From assembly GCA_900542375.1 (NCBI GenBank), contig UQNI01000008.1, positions 1 to 45,854 on the forward strand: a DNA stretch of 45,854 nt, in the 5' to 3' direction. Origin of the DNA: an uncultured Oscillospiraceae bacterium (GTDB lineage Bacteria; Bacillota; Clostridia; Oscillospirales; Acutalibacteraceae). Below are positions 1 through 7,958 of this stretch, piece after piece (within the stretch, counting starts at the first letter, position 1; each line of letters starts with the position of its first letter). The notes below the pieces were generated by a model. It was not told the DNA's origin, did not search any database, and worked only from the letters and a program-made list of their open reading frames with translations. Position numbers and translations under genes: made by a program.

Positions 1-1193
1 AAGAATGGGATACCATTGCTCAAAGAGAAATAGAGCATTTAAAAGTTTTATTTGGCCCTGTTGCAAAAGATGTACAGCAAATAGGCAGCGGAGCTATTAG
101 CAATCCCTCTTTCCGCGTGAAATTTATGCCTATTTTGGATATTGCGGTTGCTGTTTCATCCTTTGATGATGTTACTGATATGGAATATAAGCTGAAAGCG
201 CACCATATCTACCATGTATATCACAAAGATGACAATGAACAGTTGTTTTTTGAATGCCGTGACATGGACGCAGGTGTTTGCACGGCGCATATTTATGTTG
301 TATTGGAAAACAGCGACAGATGGAATCATTTTTTGCAATTTAAAGATTATTTATCCATTAATACGGACAGATTAAAAAAATACAATACGCTGAAACAAGA
401 ATTGGCGGAACGGTATGCAACCGATCGGCGTGCGTACCATCAGGGAAAGACGAGGTTTATGCAAAATATTATGGTAGAAGCTACAGATTATTTCACACTG
501 GGTCACGAGATTACAGTGGTACTGGACGAAGAACAACGCAGCGCCGAATATTTGCGCGGCTACAATAAAGAACACTTTGAAAAAACAAATAAAAAACAAA
601 TTGTATACGTGTTTGATGCAGAAAACCCGGGAAAAGAGTTTCATGGCATGGTGACTGCAATGATAGAGTATGAAGGTTCCGGCGAAATGAAGCTGATTGC
701 AACACCGTGTGAGGCTGTTGTGTATGAGCCGCAAATTGCACATGCGCTTACAAAGGCAGAAGGAAATAAAAAACCGATTTATAAATGTTTGTATGAAAAA
801 TCCTGCGGTGCGGTTGTATATCATGAAGACGACGGAGAACGCAAATATTTGCTGATTCGCAATCGTTCTCAAAATGTAGGATTTCCAAAAGGACACATCG
901 AATATGGCGAAACCGAATTGCAGACCGTGGAAAGAGAAATTTTGGAAGAAACAGGTCTGCATGTAGATGTTTGCGAAGCATTCAGACGTTTGTATGATTA
1001 CAAAGTAAAATTTTCCGTGAATAAGCGTGCGGTTTATTATTTGGCAAAATATACAGGACAACGCGTATTTCCTCAAGAAGGAGAAGTGCTGGAATATTGG
1101 GTTGTACCATATGACGAAGCCGTTGATTTATTGACATTTGATGCTGACCGTGAAATTTTGGAAGAAGCGGAAGCATTTTTAAAACAAAACTAA
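1..1193 (+). CDS. GrpB-like / pyrophosphatase-like / Nudix fusion protein (5' end outside window)
   Basis: The reading frame is open from base 3, so the gene begins before the window. A GTG at 117 is only an internal codon, because residues encoded upstream of it (IGSGAISNPSF, then FMPILDIAV) match the GrpB-family pattern HIGSTAVPGL..KPIIDI. Three segments are visible. Bases 3 to about 470 are GrpB-like, with catalytic-type residues eroded. Bases about 480-770 resemble a degenerate family I inorganic pyrophosphatase (LGHEITVVLDEE, then FHGMVTAMIEYEGSGEMKLI), but the metal-binding aspartates are not evident. Bases about 780-1190 are a Nudix hydrolase domain with an intact box, G-HIEYG-E-x7-RE-ILEETG. 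The Nudix part most resembles Ap4A/NTP-type hydrolases and is probably the only active domain; its substrate is unknown. A strong terminator follows. The Nudix call is firm, GrpB good, and the middle domain tentative. Confidence 0.8.
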   Translation, partial: EWDTIAQREIEHLKVLFGPVAKDVQQIGSGAISNPSFRVKFMPILDIAVAVSSFDDVTDMEYKLKAHHIYHVYHKDDNEQLFFECRDMDAGVCTAHIYVVLENSDRWNHFLQFKDYLSINTDRLKKYNTLKQELAERYATDRRAYHQGKTRFMQNIMVEATDYFTLGHEITVVLDEEQRSAEYLRGYNKEHFEKTNKKQIVYVFDAENPGKEFHGMVTAMIEYEGSGEMKLIATPCEAVVYEPQIAHALTKAEGNKKPIYKCLYEKSCGAVVYHEDDGERKYLLIRNRSQNVGFPKGHIEYGETELQTVEREILEETGLHVDVCEAFRRLYDYKVKFSVNKRAVYYLAKYTGQRVFPQEGEVLEYWVVPYDEAVDLLTFDADREILEEAEAFLKQN

Positions 1194-1244
1194 GAAAGCA
1201 TAGGTGGACAGGCTGTATTGCGGTACTGTATCTTCCACGCTTTG

Positions 1245-1286
1245 AAAGGCAGGACGTTATCTGTGATATCAGTCCTGCCTTTTTTG
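1245..1286 (+). terminator. Rho-independent terminator after the Nudix fusion gene
   Basis: GGCAGGAC (1248-1255) pairs perfectly with GTCCTGCC (1272-1279) across a 16-nt loop and is followed by a run of T (1280-1285). It closes the + strand unit before the convergent mntP. Confidence 0.85.
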
Positions 1287-1338
1287 TGTTTATGTTTCTT
1301 TTAAATTCTGAAAAATCAGGGATACTATTGATAGATGT

Positions 1339-1917
1339 TTAAAAAAACATTTGCTCCACAAAAATTTTAATGCCAATACAAATTAAAACAATTCCGCCCA
1401 ATATACTGGATTTATTGTGCAGCAAGCAGCCGAATTTTTTTCCTAAAAAAACGCCGATGAGACAGAGAATAAATGTAATGACAGAGATGGCGGAAATGGA
1501 ACATATCATTTGGATTAAGGTTTCTGCGCCGACTGCTGAAGGCAAGATAACGCCGGTTGCCAATGCGTCAATACTGGTTGCCACCGCCATTGCAAGCAAT
1601 GTTTTTGTTTTTAGGGTGCTTTTTTCGCAGAAAGCGGCTTCGTCTTTTTTTCGAGAATCCCAAATCATTTTGATTCCAAGATAGCAGAGCAGAATCAGAG
1701 CAATCCAATGGTCTACTGTATGTATCAGTTGTTCTCCTACTTTTCCGATGGACCAGCCAATTAAAGGCATTGCTCCTTGAAATATACCAAAACATGCCGC
1801 TATCCTGAGTGCCGTCAACAAATTTACTTTTTTCAATACAGCGCCGTTGGTAATCGAAACGGCAAACGCGTCCATAGATAAACCGACGGCTATGCCGAAT
1901 AATGATATGTAATCCAT
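1339..1917 (-). CDS. mntP: MntP manganese efflux pump
   Basis: This is a small integral membrane protein of 192 residues with six predicted hydrophobic segments. It has the two-fold internal repeat of the MntP/YebN family: SMDAFAVSI near the N-terminus and TSIDALATGV in the second half, each carrying the conserved membrane aspartate. Known family members export Mn(II). The start at 1917 (MDYISLFG) is chosen over an ATG at 1932 because AGGAGG lies at 1928-1923, five bases before it. The earlier ATG would leave that ribosome site inside the gene. I saw no yybP-ykoY manganese riboswitch in the short space upstream; instead there is a hairpin at 1952-1985. It is probably co-transcribed with the small gene at 2002-2187. 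Confidence 0.93.
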   Translation of the reverse strand: MDYISLFGIAVGLSMDAFAVSITNGAVLKKVNLLTALRIAACFGIFQGAMPLIGWSIGKVGEQLIHTVDHWIALILLCYLGIKMIWDSRKKDEAAFCEKSTLKTKTLLAMAVATSIDALATGVILPSAVGAETLIQMICSISAISVITFILCLIGVFLGKKFGCLLHNKSSILGGIVLICIGIKIFVEQMFF

Positions 1918-1951
1918 ACAGTCCTCCTGCATCTTTTTTGTTTTAGAAAGT

Positions 1952-1985
1952 GACAGGAATTACTGTGAATACAGCAACTCCTGTC
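1952..1985 (-). other. Strong intercistronic hairpin without T-tract
   Basis: On the minus strand GACAGGAGTTGCTG and CAGTAATTCCTGTC form a 14-bp stem (two G-U pairs) with a 6-nt loop, between the small gene at 2002 and mntP. There is no T-run after it on either strand, so it does not look like a terminator. An RNA stability, processing or protein-binding element is possible; its function is unknown. Confidence 0.5.
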
Positions 1986-2001
1986 GCAATTCCTGTTGCA
2001 A

Positions 2002-2187
2002 TTATTTGATGTTATAGTCTACCCATTCTTTTGCACGTATGACGTTTTCTTCAGACGGAATGGCAACTTGTGCTTTTTTAGAACGTCTGTCAGGATACGT
2101 AATCGGAATGGTAATCCCATTGGTATCCTCAAATTTGTGGGGATCCAACTCAATTTCTCCAAAGTGTTGTTTTGTCTTCATGCGCAT
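2002..2187 (-). CDS. Small clostridial protein, DUF3787-like
   Basis: This is a 61-codon acidic/basic soluble peptide. The C-terminal half (VAIPSEENVIRAKEWVDYN) resembles, from memory, the conserved tail of the short clostridial DUF3787 proteins, which have no known function. The start at 2187 is preferred over the ATG at 2193 because AAAGGAG directly abuts 2193, whereas it sits six bases before 2187. The gene lies upstream of mntP in the same direction, separated by 84 bases containing a hairpin, so the two may share a transcript. Its ribosome site and codon use look normal, so I regard it as a real gene; the family label is tentative. Confidence 0.65.
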   Translation of the reverse strand: MRMKTKQHFGEIELDPHKFEDTNGITIPITYPDRRSKKAQVAIPSEENVIRAKEWVDYNIK

Positions 2188-2260
2188 TTTCATCTCCTTT
2201 TGCGGAAAAAACCGCTGATGTTATTGTTGCTGCAGAAAGACAAATCATACAAAAATATAT

Positions 2261-2289
2261 TTGCCAACATTGGGGAAAAATGATAAAAT
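2261..2289 (+). promoter_or_regulatory. Sigma-A type promoter for hisHF
   Basis: TTGCCA (2261-2266), a 17-nt spacer and TAAAAT (2284-2289). This predicts a leader of about 80 nt before hisH. The leader contains a loose inverted repeat (ATAAACG ... CGTTTAT), but I see no T-box or his-leader peptide. Confidence 0.5.
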
Positions 2290-2376
2290 AACAATTATCA
2301 TATAAACGGTTCATAGTTGTAGCAATGAAAAGAAACGTTTATTTATTTATATTTTAATAATGAGGGAAATAGTAGT

Positions 2377-2988
2377 ATGATTGCGTTAATTGATTATGGC
2401 GCCGGAAATTTACATAGCGTACAACATGCGTTGGATTACATTGGCTGTGAAAGTTGTATTACCAGTGATGCAAAAGTACTCATGGAAGCAGACGCCGCAA
2501 TTTTGCCGGGCGTGGGCTCCTTTGGACATGCTATGGAGTGCTTACAAAATGCAAATTTGGTACAGCCGGTTTTGGATTTTATTCACAGTGGGAAACCATT
2601 TTTAGGAATTTGTCTTGGACTTCAGTTGTTATTTGAAGAAAGTGAGGAGAGTCCGGGGGTAAAAGGACTTGGTGTATTTCAAGGCAAAATTCAGCTGATT
2701 CCCGGCGGTTGGGATTTAAAAGTGCCTCACATTGGCTGGAATTCATTGGATATCAAACAAAATGACGGACTGTTCCAAAACATTGCGCCGGAACCTTATG
2801 TTTATTTTGTACATTCGTATTATTTGAAAGCACAAGACAGAGAGATTGTTTCCGCTACCACCACATACGGAATTGAACTGGATGTAGCCATACATAAAGA
2901 CAACGTGCATGCGGTGCAATTTCATCCTGAAAAAAGTGGTGTAAGAGGCATTGAAATGCTGGAAAATTTTGCATCACTTATCAAATAA
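2377..2988 (+). CDS. hisH: Imidazole glycerol phosphate synthase, glutaminase subunit HisH
   Basis: This class I glutamine amidotransferase of 203 residues has the expected family length. The catalytic triad is visible: nucleophile C79 in GICLGLQLL, and H183 and E185 in QFHPEKS. The oxyanion-region motif PGVGSFG is near residue 45. HisH releases ammonia from glutamine and passes it to HisF for the fifth step of histidine synthesis, giving IGP and AICAR. It is directly followed by hisF, 16 bases downstream, but no other his gene is present in this window. The start is an ATG with GAGGG upstream. A sigma-A-like promoter lies about 90 bases upstream. Confidence 0.96.
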   Translation: MIALIDYGAGNLHSVQHALDYIGCESCITSDAKVLMEADAAILPGVGSFGHAMECLQNANLVQPVLDFIHSGKPFLGICLGLQLLFEESEESPGVKGLGVFQGKIQLIPGGWDLKVPHIGWNSLDIKQNDGLFQNIAPEPYVYFVHSYYLKAQDREIVSATTTYGIELDVAIHKDNVHAVQFHPEKSGVRGIEMLENFASLIK

Positions 2989-3004
2989 AAGGAGGTACCC
3001 AGCC

Positions 3005-3766
3005 ATGCATGCAAAAAGAATTATTCCGTGTCTGGATGTAAATAACGGAAGAGTAGTCAAAGGAACCAGTTTTGTAAATTTAAGAGATGCAGGAGACCCC
3101 GTAGAAGCGGCAATTGCTTATGACAAACAGGGTGCCGATGAATTGGTATTATTGGATATTACCGCTTCTCATGAAGGCCGTGGTACCATGCTGCATATTG
3201 TGCAGGAGGTTGCAAAACATATTTTTATTCCGTTTACCGTAGGCGGCGGAGTGCGTACCGTAGAGGATATCAATGCATTACTGCGTGCAGGTGCGGATAA
3301 AGTTTCTGTGAATACTGCGGCATGGAAAAATCCGCAGCTCATTCGTGAAGCTGCCAATCAATTTGGAAGCCAATGCATTGTTTGCGCCATTGATGCAAAA
3401 CGCAGAGCAGAAGGCGGCTGGACAGTTGTCATCAACGGTGGACGTGAAGATACGGGAAAAGATGCCGTTGCATGGGCAATCCAGGCAGCCAAATTAGGAG
3501 CGGGAGAAATCTTGCTGACCAGTATGGATTGTGACGGACAAAAGACAGGATATGATTTGGAATTAACAAGAGCTGTATCCTGCAGAGTAAATATTCCTGT
3601 CATTGCGTCGGGCGGTGCAGGAACTATGGAGCATTTTTCTGATGCTTTCGAATTGGGCGAAGCAGATGCAGTGTTGGCAGCTTCCTTATTCCATTTTGGT
3701 GAAGTCACCATTCCTGAATTAAAAGATTATTTGCAAAAAAAAGACATTACAGTCAGAAAATCATAA
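3005..3766 (+). CDS. hisF: Imidazole glycerol phosphate synthase, cyclase subunit HisF
   Basis: This is a TIM-barrel protein of 253 residues. The two catalytic aspartates are in place: D11 in PCLDVNNGRVVKG and D130 in AIDAKR. Phosphate-binding loops VGGGVR and ASGGAG are also present. It uses ammonia from HisH to convert PRFAR to IGP and AICAR. The ATG at 3005 is chosen because GGAGG (2991-2995) stands nine bases before it and the protein then starts with the typical MHAKRIIPCLDV; a longer in-frame start at 2951 would lie inside hisH. A terminator follows immediately. Confidence 0.97.
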   Translation: MHAKRIIPCLDVNNGRVVKGTSFVNLRDAGDPVEAAIAYDKQGADELVLLDITASHEGRGTMLHIVQEVAKHIFIPFTVGGGVRTVEDINALLRAGADKVSVNTAAWKNPQLIREAANQFGSQCIVCAIDAKRRAEGGWTVVINGGREDTGKDAVAWAIQAAKLGAGEILLTSMDCDGQKTGYDLELTRAVSCRVNIPVIASGGAGTMEHFSDAFELGEADAVLAASLFHFGEVTIPELKDYLQKKDITVRKS

Positions 3767-3772
3767 AAATAC

Positions 3773-3798
3773 CCGGGAATCATATTCCCGGTTTTTTT
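3773..3798 (+). terminator. Rho-independent terminator after hisF
   Basis: CCGGGAAT (3773-3780), loop CAT, ATTCCCGG (3784-3791), then seven T. A compact, convincing intrinsic terminator. Confidence 0.92.
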
Positions 3799-4153
3799 AT
3801 TGATAGAAAAGAACATTTCTTTTTAGTAAATGATATTGGTGAATATATCCTATGGCAACAGCCTGCCGAATTTTGCTTTGCTTTCAGCGTTGAAAGTCTA
3901 GTGTGTTCCGTCTTCTTAGGGGAGCGCAAAAACTTTTCAAGAGTTCCATATTCATGATTTATTTTTGCAATTTTTGTTTTTCAAAAGTAATCAAATGCTT
4001 TTATCTTTATTGTTCTTTTATGTTTTTGTAAAGACCATACATGGAAGCGTATTTATGGGAATTTTCATATCAGGGGTTGTTCATATTTTGTACTAGCTGC
4101 GCATACCAATGGTAACAAGCGTAAAAGCGCAATTTTGGAGGTGCAGAATCAGT
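3799..4153. other. 355-bp intergenic region with nested inverted repeats
   Basis: No protein gene is supported here. Bases 3871-3931 hold nested complementary arms: TTTTGC (3871) with GCAAAA (3926-3931), enclosing CTTTCA-gcgt-TGAAAG (3881-3896). This could fold as a small structured RNA or a leader for the carboxypeptidase gene, but it matches no RNA family I know. The rest is AT-rich with no clear promoter. Confidence 0.3.
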
Positions 4154-5296
4154 ATGAGGTGGAAAACAAGAGCAATTGCAATGGTTGTGATCGTGGTGTT
4201 AATGGCTGTTTCGTTTGTAATACCGGTATCCGCTATTTCAGATGGGGAAGTGGCTGCTCCGTCTGCTATTTTAATGGAACCGAATACAGGCAAAATTTTA
4301 TATGAAAAGAATGCAAATGAATTGCGTCCGTGTGCTTCTATTACCAAAGTAATGACTTTGTTATTGGTGATGGAAGCCATAGATTCGGGTAAAATCTCTT
4401 TGGATGACCAGGTAACTGCAAGTGCGCATGCGGCTTCCATGGGCGGTTCGGATATTTGGTTAAAAGAAGGAGAAACCATGTCTGTGAACGACTTAATCAA
4501 AGCAACAGTCATCATGAGTGCAAACGATGCTGCTGTTGTGTTGGCAGAACATGTATACGGAACAGAAGATGAATTTGTAAAACAGATGAATATTCGTGCA
4601 AAACAATTGGGTATGAATGATACCACATTTAAAAATTGCAACGGTCTGGATGAAGACGGTCATTTGACAACTGCCCATGATGTGGCACTGATGTCAGCAG
4701 AGTTAATCAAACACGAAAAAATCTTTGATTACACATTAACTTGGATGGATTACGTCAGAGACGGAGAAACTCAATTGGTAAATACCAATAAATTAATTCG
4801 CAGTTACAAAGGTATCACAGGATTAAAAACAGGTACCACCAGTCAGGCGGGCAGTTGTATTTCAGCTACGGCTAAGAGAGATAATTTGAGTCTTGTGGCA
4901 GTGGTATTGGGCTGTTCCACAACGGACGAACGGTTTACCTCCGCATCTACTTTGCTTGATTATGGATTTGCTAATTTTTCCTTTGCATCACTGCAAATGC
5001 CGGAGTTGGGAACCGTCCCCGTAACAAACGGAATACAGGGAGAAGTGCAGGCCGAATGTACTGCAACTGCTGAAGTATTAATTCCAAAGGGGAAAGAATC
5101 CGCAATTAAAAGTGAAGTGGAACTGAGTGAAGGGGTTCAGGCGCCGGTCGAACAGGGACAGTTGCTTGGTAAAGTGAAGTATGAACTGGATGGAGAAGTA
5201 ATTGCAGAGTATGATATTACAGCAAAAAACAGTGTGAAAGAGCTTGATTTTGGTGCTTCTTTTATGATTTTATTAAGAAGTTTGTTCCATTGGTAA
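4154..5296 (+). CDS. dacF: D-alanyl-D-alanine carboxypeptidase (DacF/PBP5 type), copy 1
   Basis: This serine-type carboxypeptidase of peptidase family S11 trims the terminal D-Ala from peptidoglycan pentapeptides outside the membrane. It is 380 residues long. A signal peptide spans about residues 1-27, ending in PVSA. The penicillin-binding motifs are complete: S62-ITK65, S122-AN and K225-TG. A PBP5 C-terminal beta domain follows, with an amphipathic tail (FMILLRSLFHW) that would rest on the membrane. The ATG at 4154 gives a clean signal peptide and lies 12 bases after GGAGG. In Bacillus, dacF-type enzymes act in spore cortex formation; that role is only an inference here. A paralogue is at 15409. 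Confidence 0.9.
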   Translation: MRWKTRAIAMVVIVVLMAVSFVIPVSAISDGEVAAPSAILMEPNTGKILYEKNANELRPCASITKVMTLLLVMEAIDSGKISLDDQVTASAHAASMGGSDIWLKEGETMSVNDLIKATVIMSANDAAVVLAEHVYGTEDEFVKQMNIRAKQLGMNDTTFKNCNGLDEDGHLTTAHDVALMSAELIKHEKIFDYTLTWMDYVRDGETQLVNTNKLIRSYKGITGLKTGTTSQAGSCISATAKRDNLSLVAVVLGCSTTDERFTSASTLLDYGFANFSFASLQMPELGTVPVTNGIQGEVQAECTATAEVLIPKGKESAIKSEVELSEGVQAPVEQGQLLGKVKYELDGEVIAEYDITAKNSVKELDFGASFMILLRSLFHW

Positions 5297-5353
5297 ATCA
5301 TGATATTTTAAAAGGAATGGAAGTATAAATTTATAAAAAGTGTTGAAATTCTA

Positions 5354-5382
5354 TTGCAAACAATATCGGTTTATTGTAAAAT
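5354..5382 (+). promoter_or_regulatory. Sigma-A type promoter for pgi
   Basis: TTGCAA (5354-5359), 17-nt spacer, TAAAAT (5377-5382), about 38 bases before the pgi start, with AGGAGG in between. Confidence 0.6.
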
Positions 5383-5419
5383 AATAACGAAAGAATGGGA
5401 ACGCATAGGAGGATAAAAG

Positions 5420-6760
5420 ATGTCCATACAAGTAGATTTGAAACATTTAAACGGGTTTGTACGAAATGAGGAGATGGAAGGAATTGCTCCTCAGGTTAAG
5501 ACGGCACATCATATGCTGCATAACGGTACAGGTATGGGGAATGATTATATCGGCTGGCTGGCTTTGCCGACAAACTATGATAAAGAAGAGTTTGAAAGGA
5601 TTCAGAAAGCGGCAAAACAAATTCAATCTGATACGGATATTTTGATTGTCATTGGAATCGGCGGTTCTTATTTGGGGGCAAGGGCAGCAATAGAATTTTT
5701 AAAATCACAAAATTACAATGTTCTTCCAAAACAAACTCCCGATATTTATTTTGCAGGCAATACCATCAGTTCTGCATCTTTAACTGAATTATTGACAATC
5801 TGTAAAGGCAAACGCGTTTCCATTAACATGATTTCAAAGTCCGGTACCACAACAGAACCGGCCATTGCCTTTCGTGTATTCAAAGATTTTTTGGAAAAAG
5901 AATATGGGAAAGAAGAAGCCCAAAAACGTATTTATTGCACAACAGATAAAGCAAAAGGTACGTTGAAACAACTTGCAGATACAGAAGGCTATCAAACATT
6001 TGTGGTTCCCGACGATGTCGGAGGACGTTTTTCCGTATTAACAGCAGTAGGGTTATTACCCATTGCTGTTTGCGGAGCAGACATCACAGCGTTAATGCAA
6101 GGCGCTGCAGATGCACAGAAGGAATATTGCAATGAGAATCTTGCGGAAAATCCTTGTTACCAATATGCGGCTGCCAGAAATGTATTGTATCGAAAAGGGA
6201 AAGAGATTGAACTGCTGGTCAGTTATGAGCCTTGTTATACCATGATGTGCGAGTGGTGGAAACAATTGTACGGAGAAAGTGAAGGCAAGGATCAAAAAGG
6301 AATTTTTCCGGCATCCGTAACGTTTTCCACAGATTTACACTCTATGGGCCAATACATACAAGATGGAAAACGCACACTTTTTGAAACTGTTGTATTGTTT
6401 GATAAGCCAAAGTATGATATATTAATAGAGAACAGTCCCGAAGATGTGGATGGATTGAATTTTCTACAAGGCAAATCGGTTTCTTATGTCAACCGAAAAG
6501 CATTTGAAGGAACAGTATTGGCGCATCATGACGGCGGTGTTCCCAATATTGTGGTTCATGTTCCGGATTTTTCAGAGTACTCTTTGGGATATCTGATTTA
6601 TTTCTTTGAAAAAGCATGCGCAATTTCCGGTTATTTACTGGGTGTAAATCCATTTAATCAGCCGGGTGTGGAAAGCTATAAAAAGAATATGTTTGCTTTG
6701 CTTGGCAAGCCCGGGTATGAACAGGAAAAAGAGCAGCTGGAAGCCAGATTAAAGCAATAA
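5420..6760 (+). CDS. pgi: Glucose-6-phosphate isomerase
   Basis: This cytosolic glycolytic enzyme interconverts glucose-6-phosphate and fructose-6-phosphate. It is 446 residues, the length of the short Firmicutes type. Visible family features are GIGGSYLGARA in the first SIS domain, SKSGTTTEP (sugar-phosphate binding), the PGI signature region FSTDLHSMGQ with the catalytic-type histidine, and the C-terminal signature NPFNQPGVESYK with the catalytic lysine. AGGAGG precedes the ATG at normal spacing. It appears to be transcribed from its own promoter, and no terminator separates it from the P-loop gene 70 bases downstream. Confidence 0.97.
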   Translation: MSIQVDLKHLNGFVRNEEMEGIAPQVKTAHHMLHNGTGMGNDYIGWLALPTNYDKEEFERIQKAAKQIQSDTDILIVIGIGGSYLGARAAIEFLKSQNYNVLPKQTPDIYFAGNTISSASLTELLTICKGKRVSINMISKSGTTTEPAIAFRVFKDFLEKEYGKEEAQKRIYCTTDKAKGTLKQLADTEGYQTFVVPDDVGGRFSVLTAVGLLPIAVCGADITALMQGAADAQKEYCNENLAENPCYQYAAARNVLYRKGKEIELLVSYEPCYTMMCEWWKQLYGESEGKDQKGIFPASVTFSTDLHSMGQYIQDGKRTLFETVVLFDKPKYDILIENSPEDVDGLNFLQGKSVSYVNRKAFEGTVLAHHDGGVPNIVVHVPDFSEYSLGYLIYFFEKACAISGYLLGVNPFNQPGVESYKKNMFALLGKPGYEQEKEQLEARLKQ

Positions 6761-6830
6761 GAAGTTCAATATGCCGGTCGTATCCACTTTTTGTGGAAAA
6801 ATATAAAATGTTTTGGGGAGGAGTTTCGTC

Positions 6831-7241
6831 ATGATAACTCTAATTATTGGTAAAAAAGGTTCAGGAAAAACAAAAAAATTAATTGACGCTGCAAACAATG
6901 CCATTGAAAACACAAACGGAAACGTTGTTGTAATCGAGAAGGAATCTCATCTTACTTTGGATATCTCCCATCAAGCAAGATTAGTTGCTCTTGAGCCATA
7001 CGGCATTCATGGCTGTACTGCATTCTACGGTTTTGTAAGCGGTATTTGTGCAGGCAACTATGATGTAAAAGAAATTTTTATTGATTCTACTTTAAAAGCA
7101 GTTGACGTACAAGATTTAGAATGCTTTATTAAAAAATTGGATAAATTGGCTGCTTTTGCCGAGACCAAGATTACATTGTCTGTTTCCATGGATGAGTCTG
7201 AACTTCCTGCAGGCGTAAAAGATATTGTAACTTGTATCTAA
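6831..7241 (+). CDS. Small P-loop ATP-binding protein of unknown function
   Basis: This is a 136-residue protein starting MITLIIGKKGSGKTKKL, a clear Walker A (GxxGxGKT) at the extreme N-terminus. IFIDST near residue 83 is a plausible Walker B strand. There is no helicase, GTPase or kinase motif and no membrane segment, so it is a minimal P-loop fold. Similar short clostridial proteins are often loosely labelled 'ATP-binding' or 'PilT-like', with no known role. The ATG at 6831 is chosen because GGGGAGGAG sits about eight bases upstream; an in-frame start at 6813 would include that site. It follows pgi by 70 bases and ends at a terminator. Confidence 0.75.
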   Translation: MITLIIGKKGSGKTKKLIDAANNAIENTNGNVVVIEKESHLTLDISHQARLVALEPYGIHGCTAFYGFVSGICAGNYDVKEIFIDSTLKAVDVQDLECFIKKLDKLAAFAETKITLSVSMDESELPAGVKDIVTCI

Positions 7242-7259
7242 TTCAGATAGATATATAAA

Positions 7260-7296
7260 AGCTGCTGCCGCTGCATTTACGGCGGCAGCTTTCTTA
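7260..7296 (+). terminator. Rho-independent terminator after the P-loop gene
   Basis: AGCTGCTGCCG (7260-7270) pairs with CGGCGGCAGCT (7280-7290), an 11-bp stem with one G-U pair and a 9-nt loop. The T-tract is short (TTCTTAT). Confidence 0.75.
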
Positions 7297-7377
7297 TATA
7301 CGGTATGAATATGCCATATAGGGAAAGTATAAAAAGTGAACGGCTTTGTACTGCATCATTTCGTATAAAATTTCTTG

Positions 7378-7406
7378 TTGACAAAGCTGCTGCAAATGGC
7401 TATAAT
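7378..7406 (+). promoter_or_regulatory. Consensus sigma-A promoter for the yceD-rpmF unit
   Basis: TTGACA (7378-7383), exactly 17 bases, TATAAT (7401-7406): both boxes are perfect consensus. It predicts transcription start near 7413 and a short leader to the ATG at 7436. Confidence 0.9.
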
Positions 7407-7435
7407 ATTTTAGTAAAGCGCAAGAGGTGTTAACT

Positions 7436-7930
7436 ATGCTGCTTGATTTAAAAAAATTGTTTGAAAATGAAGAGGAGTGCATTCCTTTTCAGTTTGAGCT
7501 GGATTTATCGGACACGGAAATAAGCGGTGTATATCCGTTTGTTTCTCCGGTGCAAATCCGTGGTAGTGTGCAAAATACAGCACAAACCGTTTATATGACG
7601 GCAGAAGCTGATTTTGATTTTTCCATTCCTTGTGACCGTTGTGCCGAGGATATTCAAACACATTATCACAATTCGTTCAGTCATTCTCTTGTCATGGAGA
7701 TGAATGAAGAAGACCAAGATACCTACATTCTGGCAGAAGATGGTAAGTTGGATTTGGACGAGCTTTTCAGAGCAGATATTTTATTGGCTTTACCTACAAA
7801 ATATCTATGTAAAGAAGATTGCAAAGGTTTATGCCCAGTTTGCGGCATGAATCTAAACAACAGCAGTTGTCAATGTAATAAGCGTCAGATTGATCCTCGT
7901 TTGGAGGTTCTGAAACAACTGATAGATTAG
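7436..7930 (+). CDS. yceD: DUF177 family protein YceD
   Basis: This is a 164-residue acidic protein of the DUF177/YceD family, which sits beside rpmF in most bacteria and is linked to 23S rRNA accumulation. The C-terminal quarter holds a cysteine-rich likely zinc-binding element (CKEDCKGLCPVCG followed by CQC), and another CxxC (CDRC) lies mid-protein. The ATG at 7436 is preferred over an in-frame GTG at 7427, since AGAGGTG (7424-7429) is then a properly spaced ribosome site. It shares a perfect sigma-A promoter with rpmF, 28 bases downstream, suggesting coupled supply with ribosomal proteins. Confidence 0.9.
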   Translation: MLLDLKKLFENEEECIPFQFELDLSDTEISGVYPFVSPVQIRGSVQNTAQTVYMTAEADFDFSIPCDRCAEDIQTHYHNSFSHSLVMEMNEEDQDTYILAEDGKLDLDELFRADILLALPTKYLCKEDCKGLCPVCGMNLNNSSCQCNKRQIDPRLEVLKQLID

Positions 7931-7958
7931 TTTTAATTTATATAAGGAGGTGCTGAAC

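Noticed and set aside
372..1076. Long minus-strand open frame opposite the Nudix fusion gene
   Set aside because: It mirrors the + gene codon pattern, has no ribosome site and reads as a composition shadow (rich in F, C, H, I).
1370..1684. Plus-strand open frame inside mntP
   Set aside because: It lies wholly within the well-supported mntP on the opposite strand and encodes no recognisable domain.
1918..2001. yybP-ykoY manganese riboswitch upstream of mntP
   Set aside because: The space is short and lacks the conserved loop motifs; only a simple hairpin is present.
1996..2283. Plus-strand open frame opposite the small DUF3787-like gene
   Set aside because: The minus-strand gene has a good ribosome site and a family-like C-terminus; the plus frame has neither.
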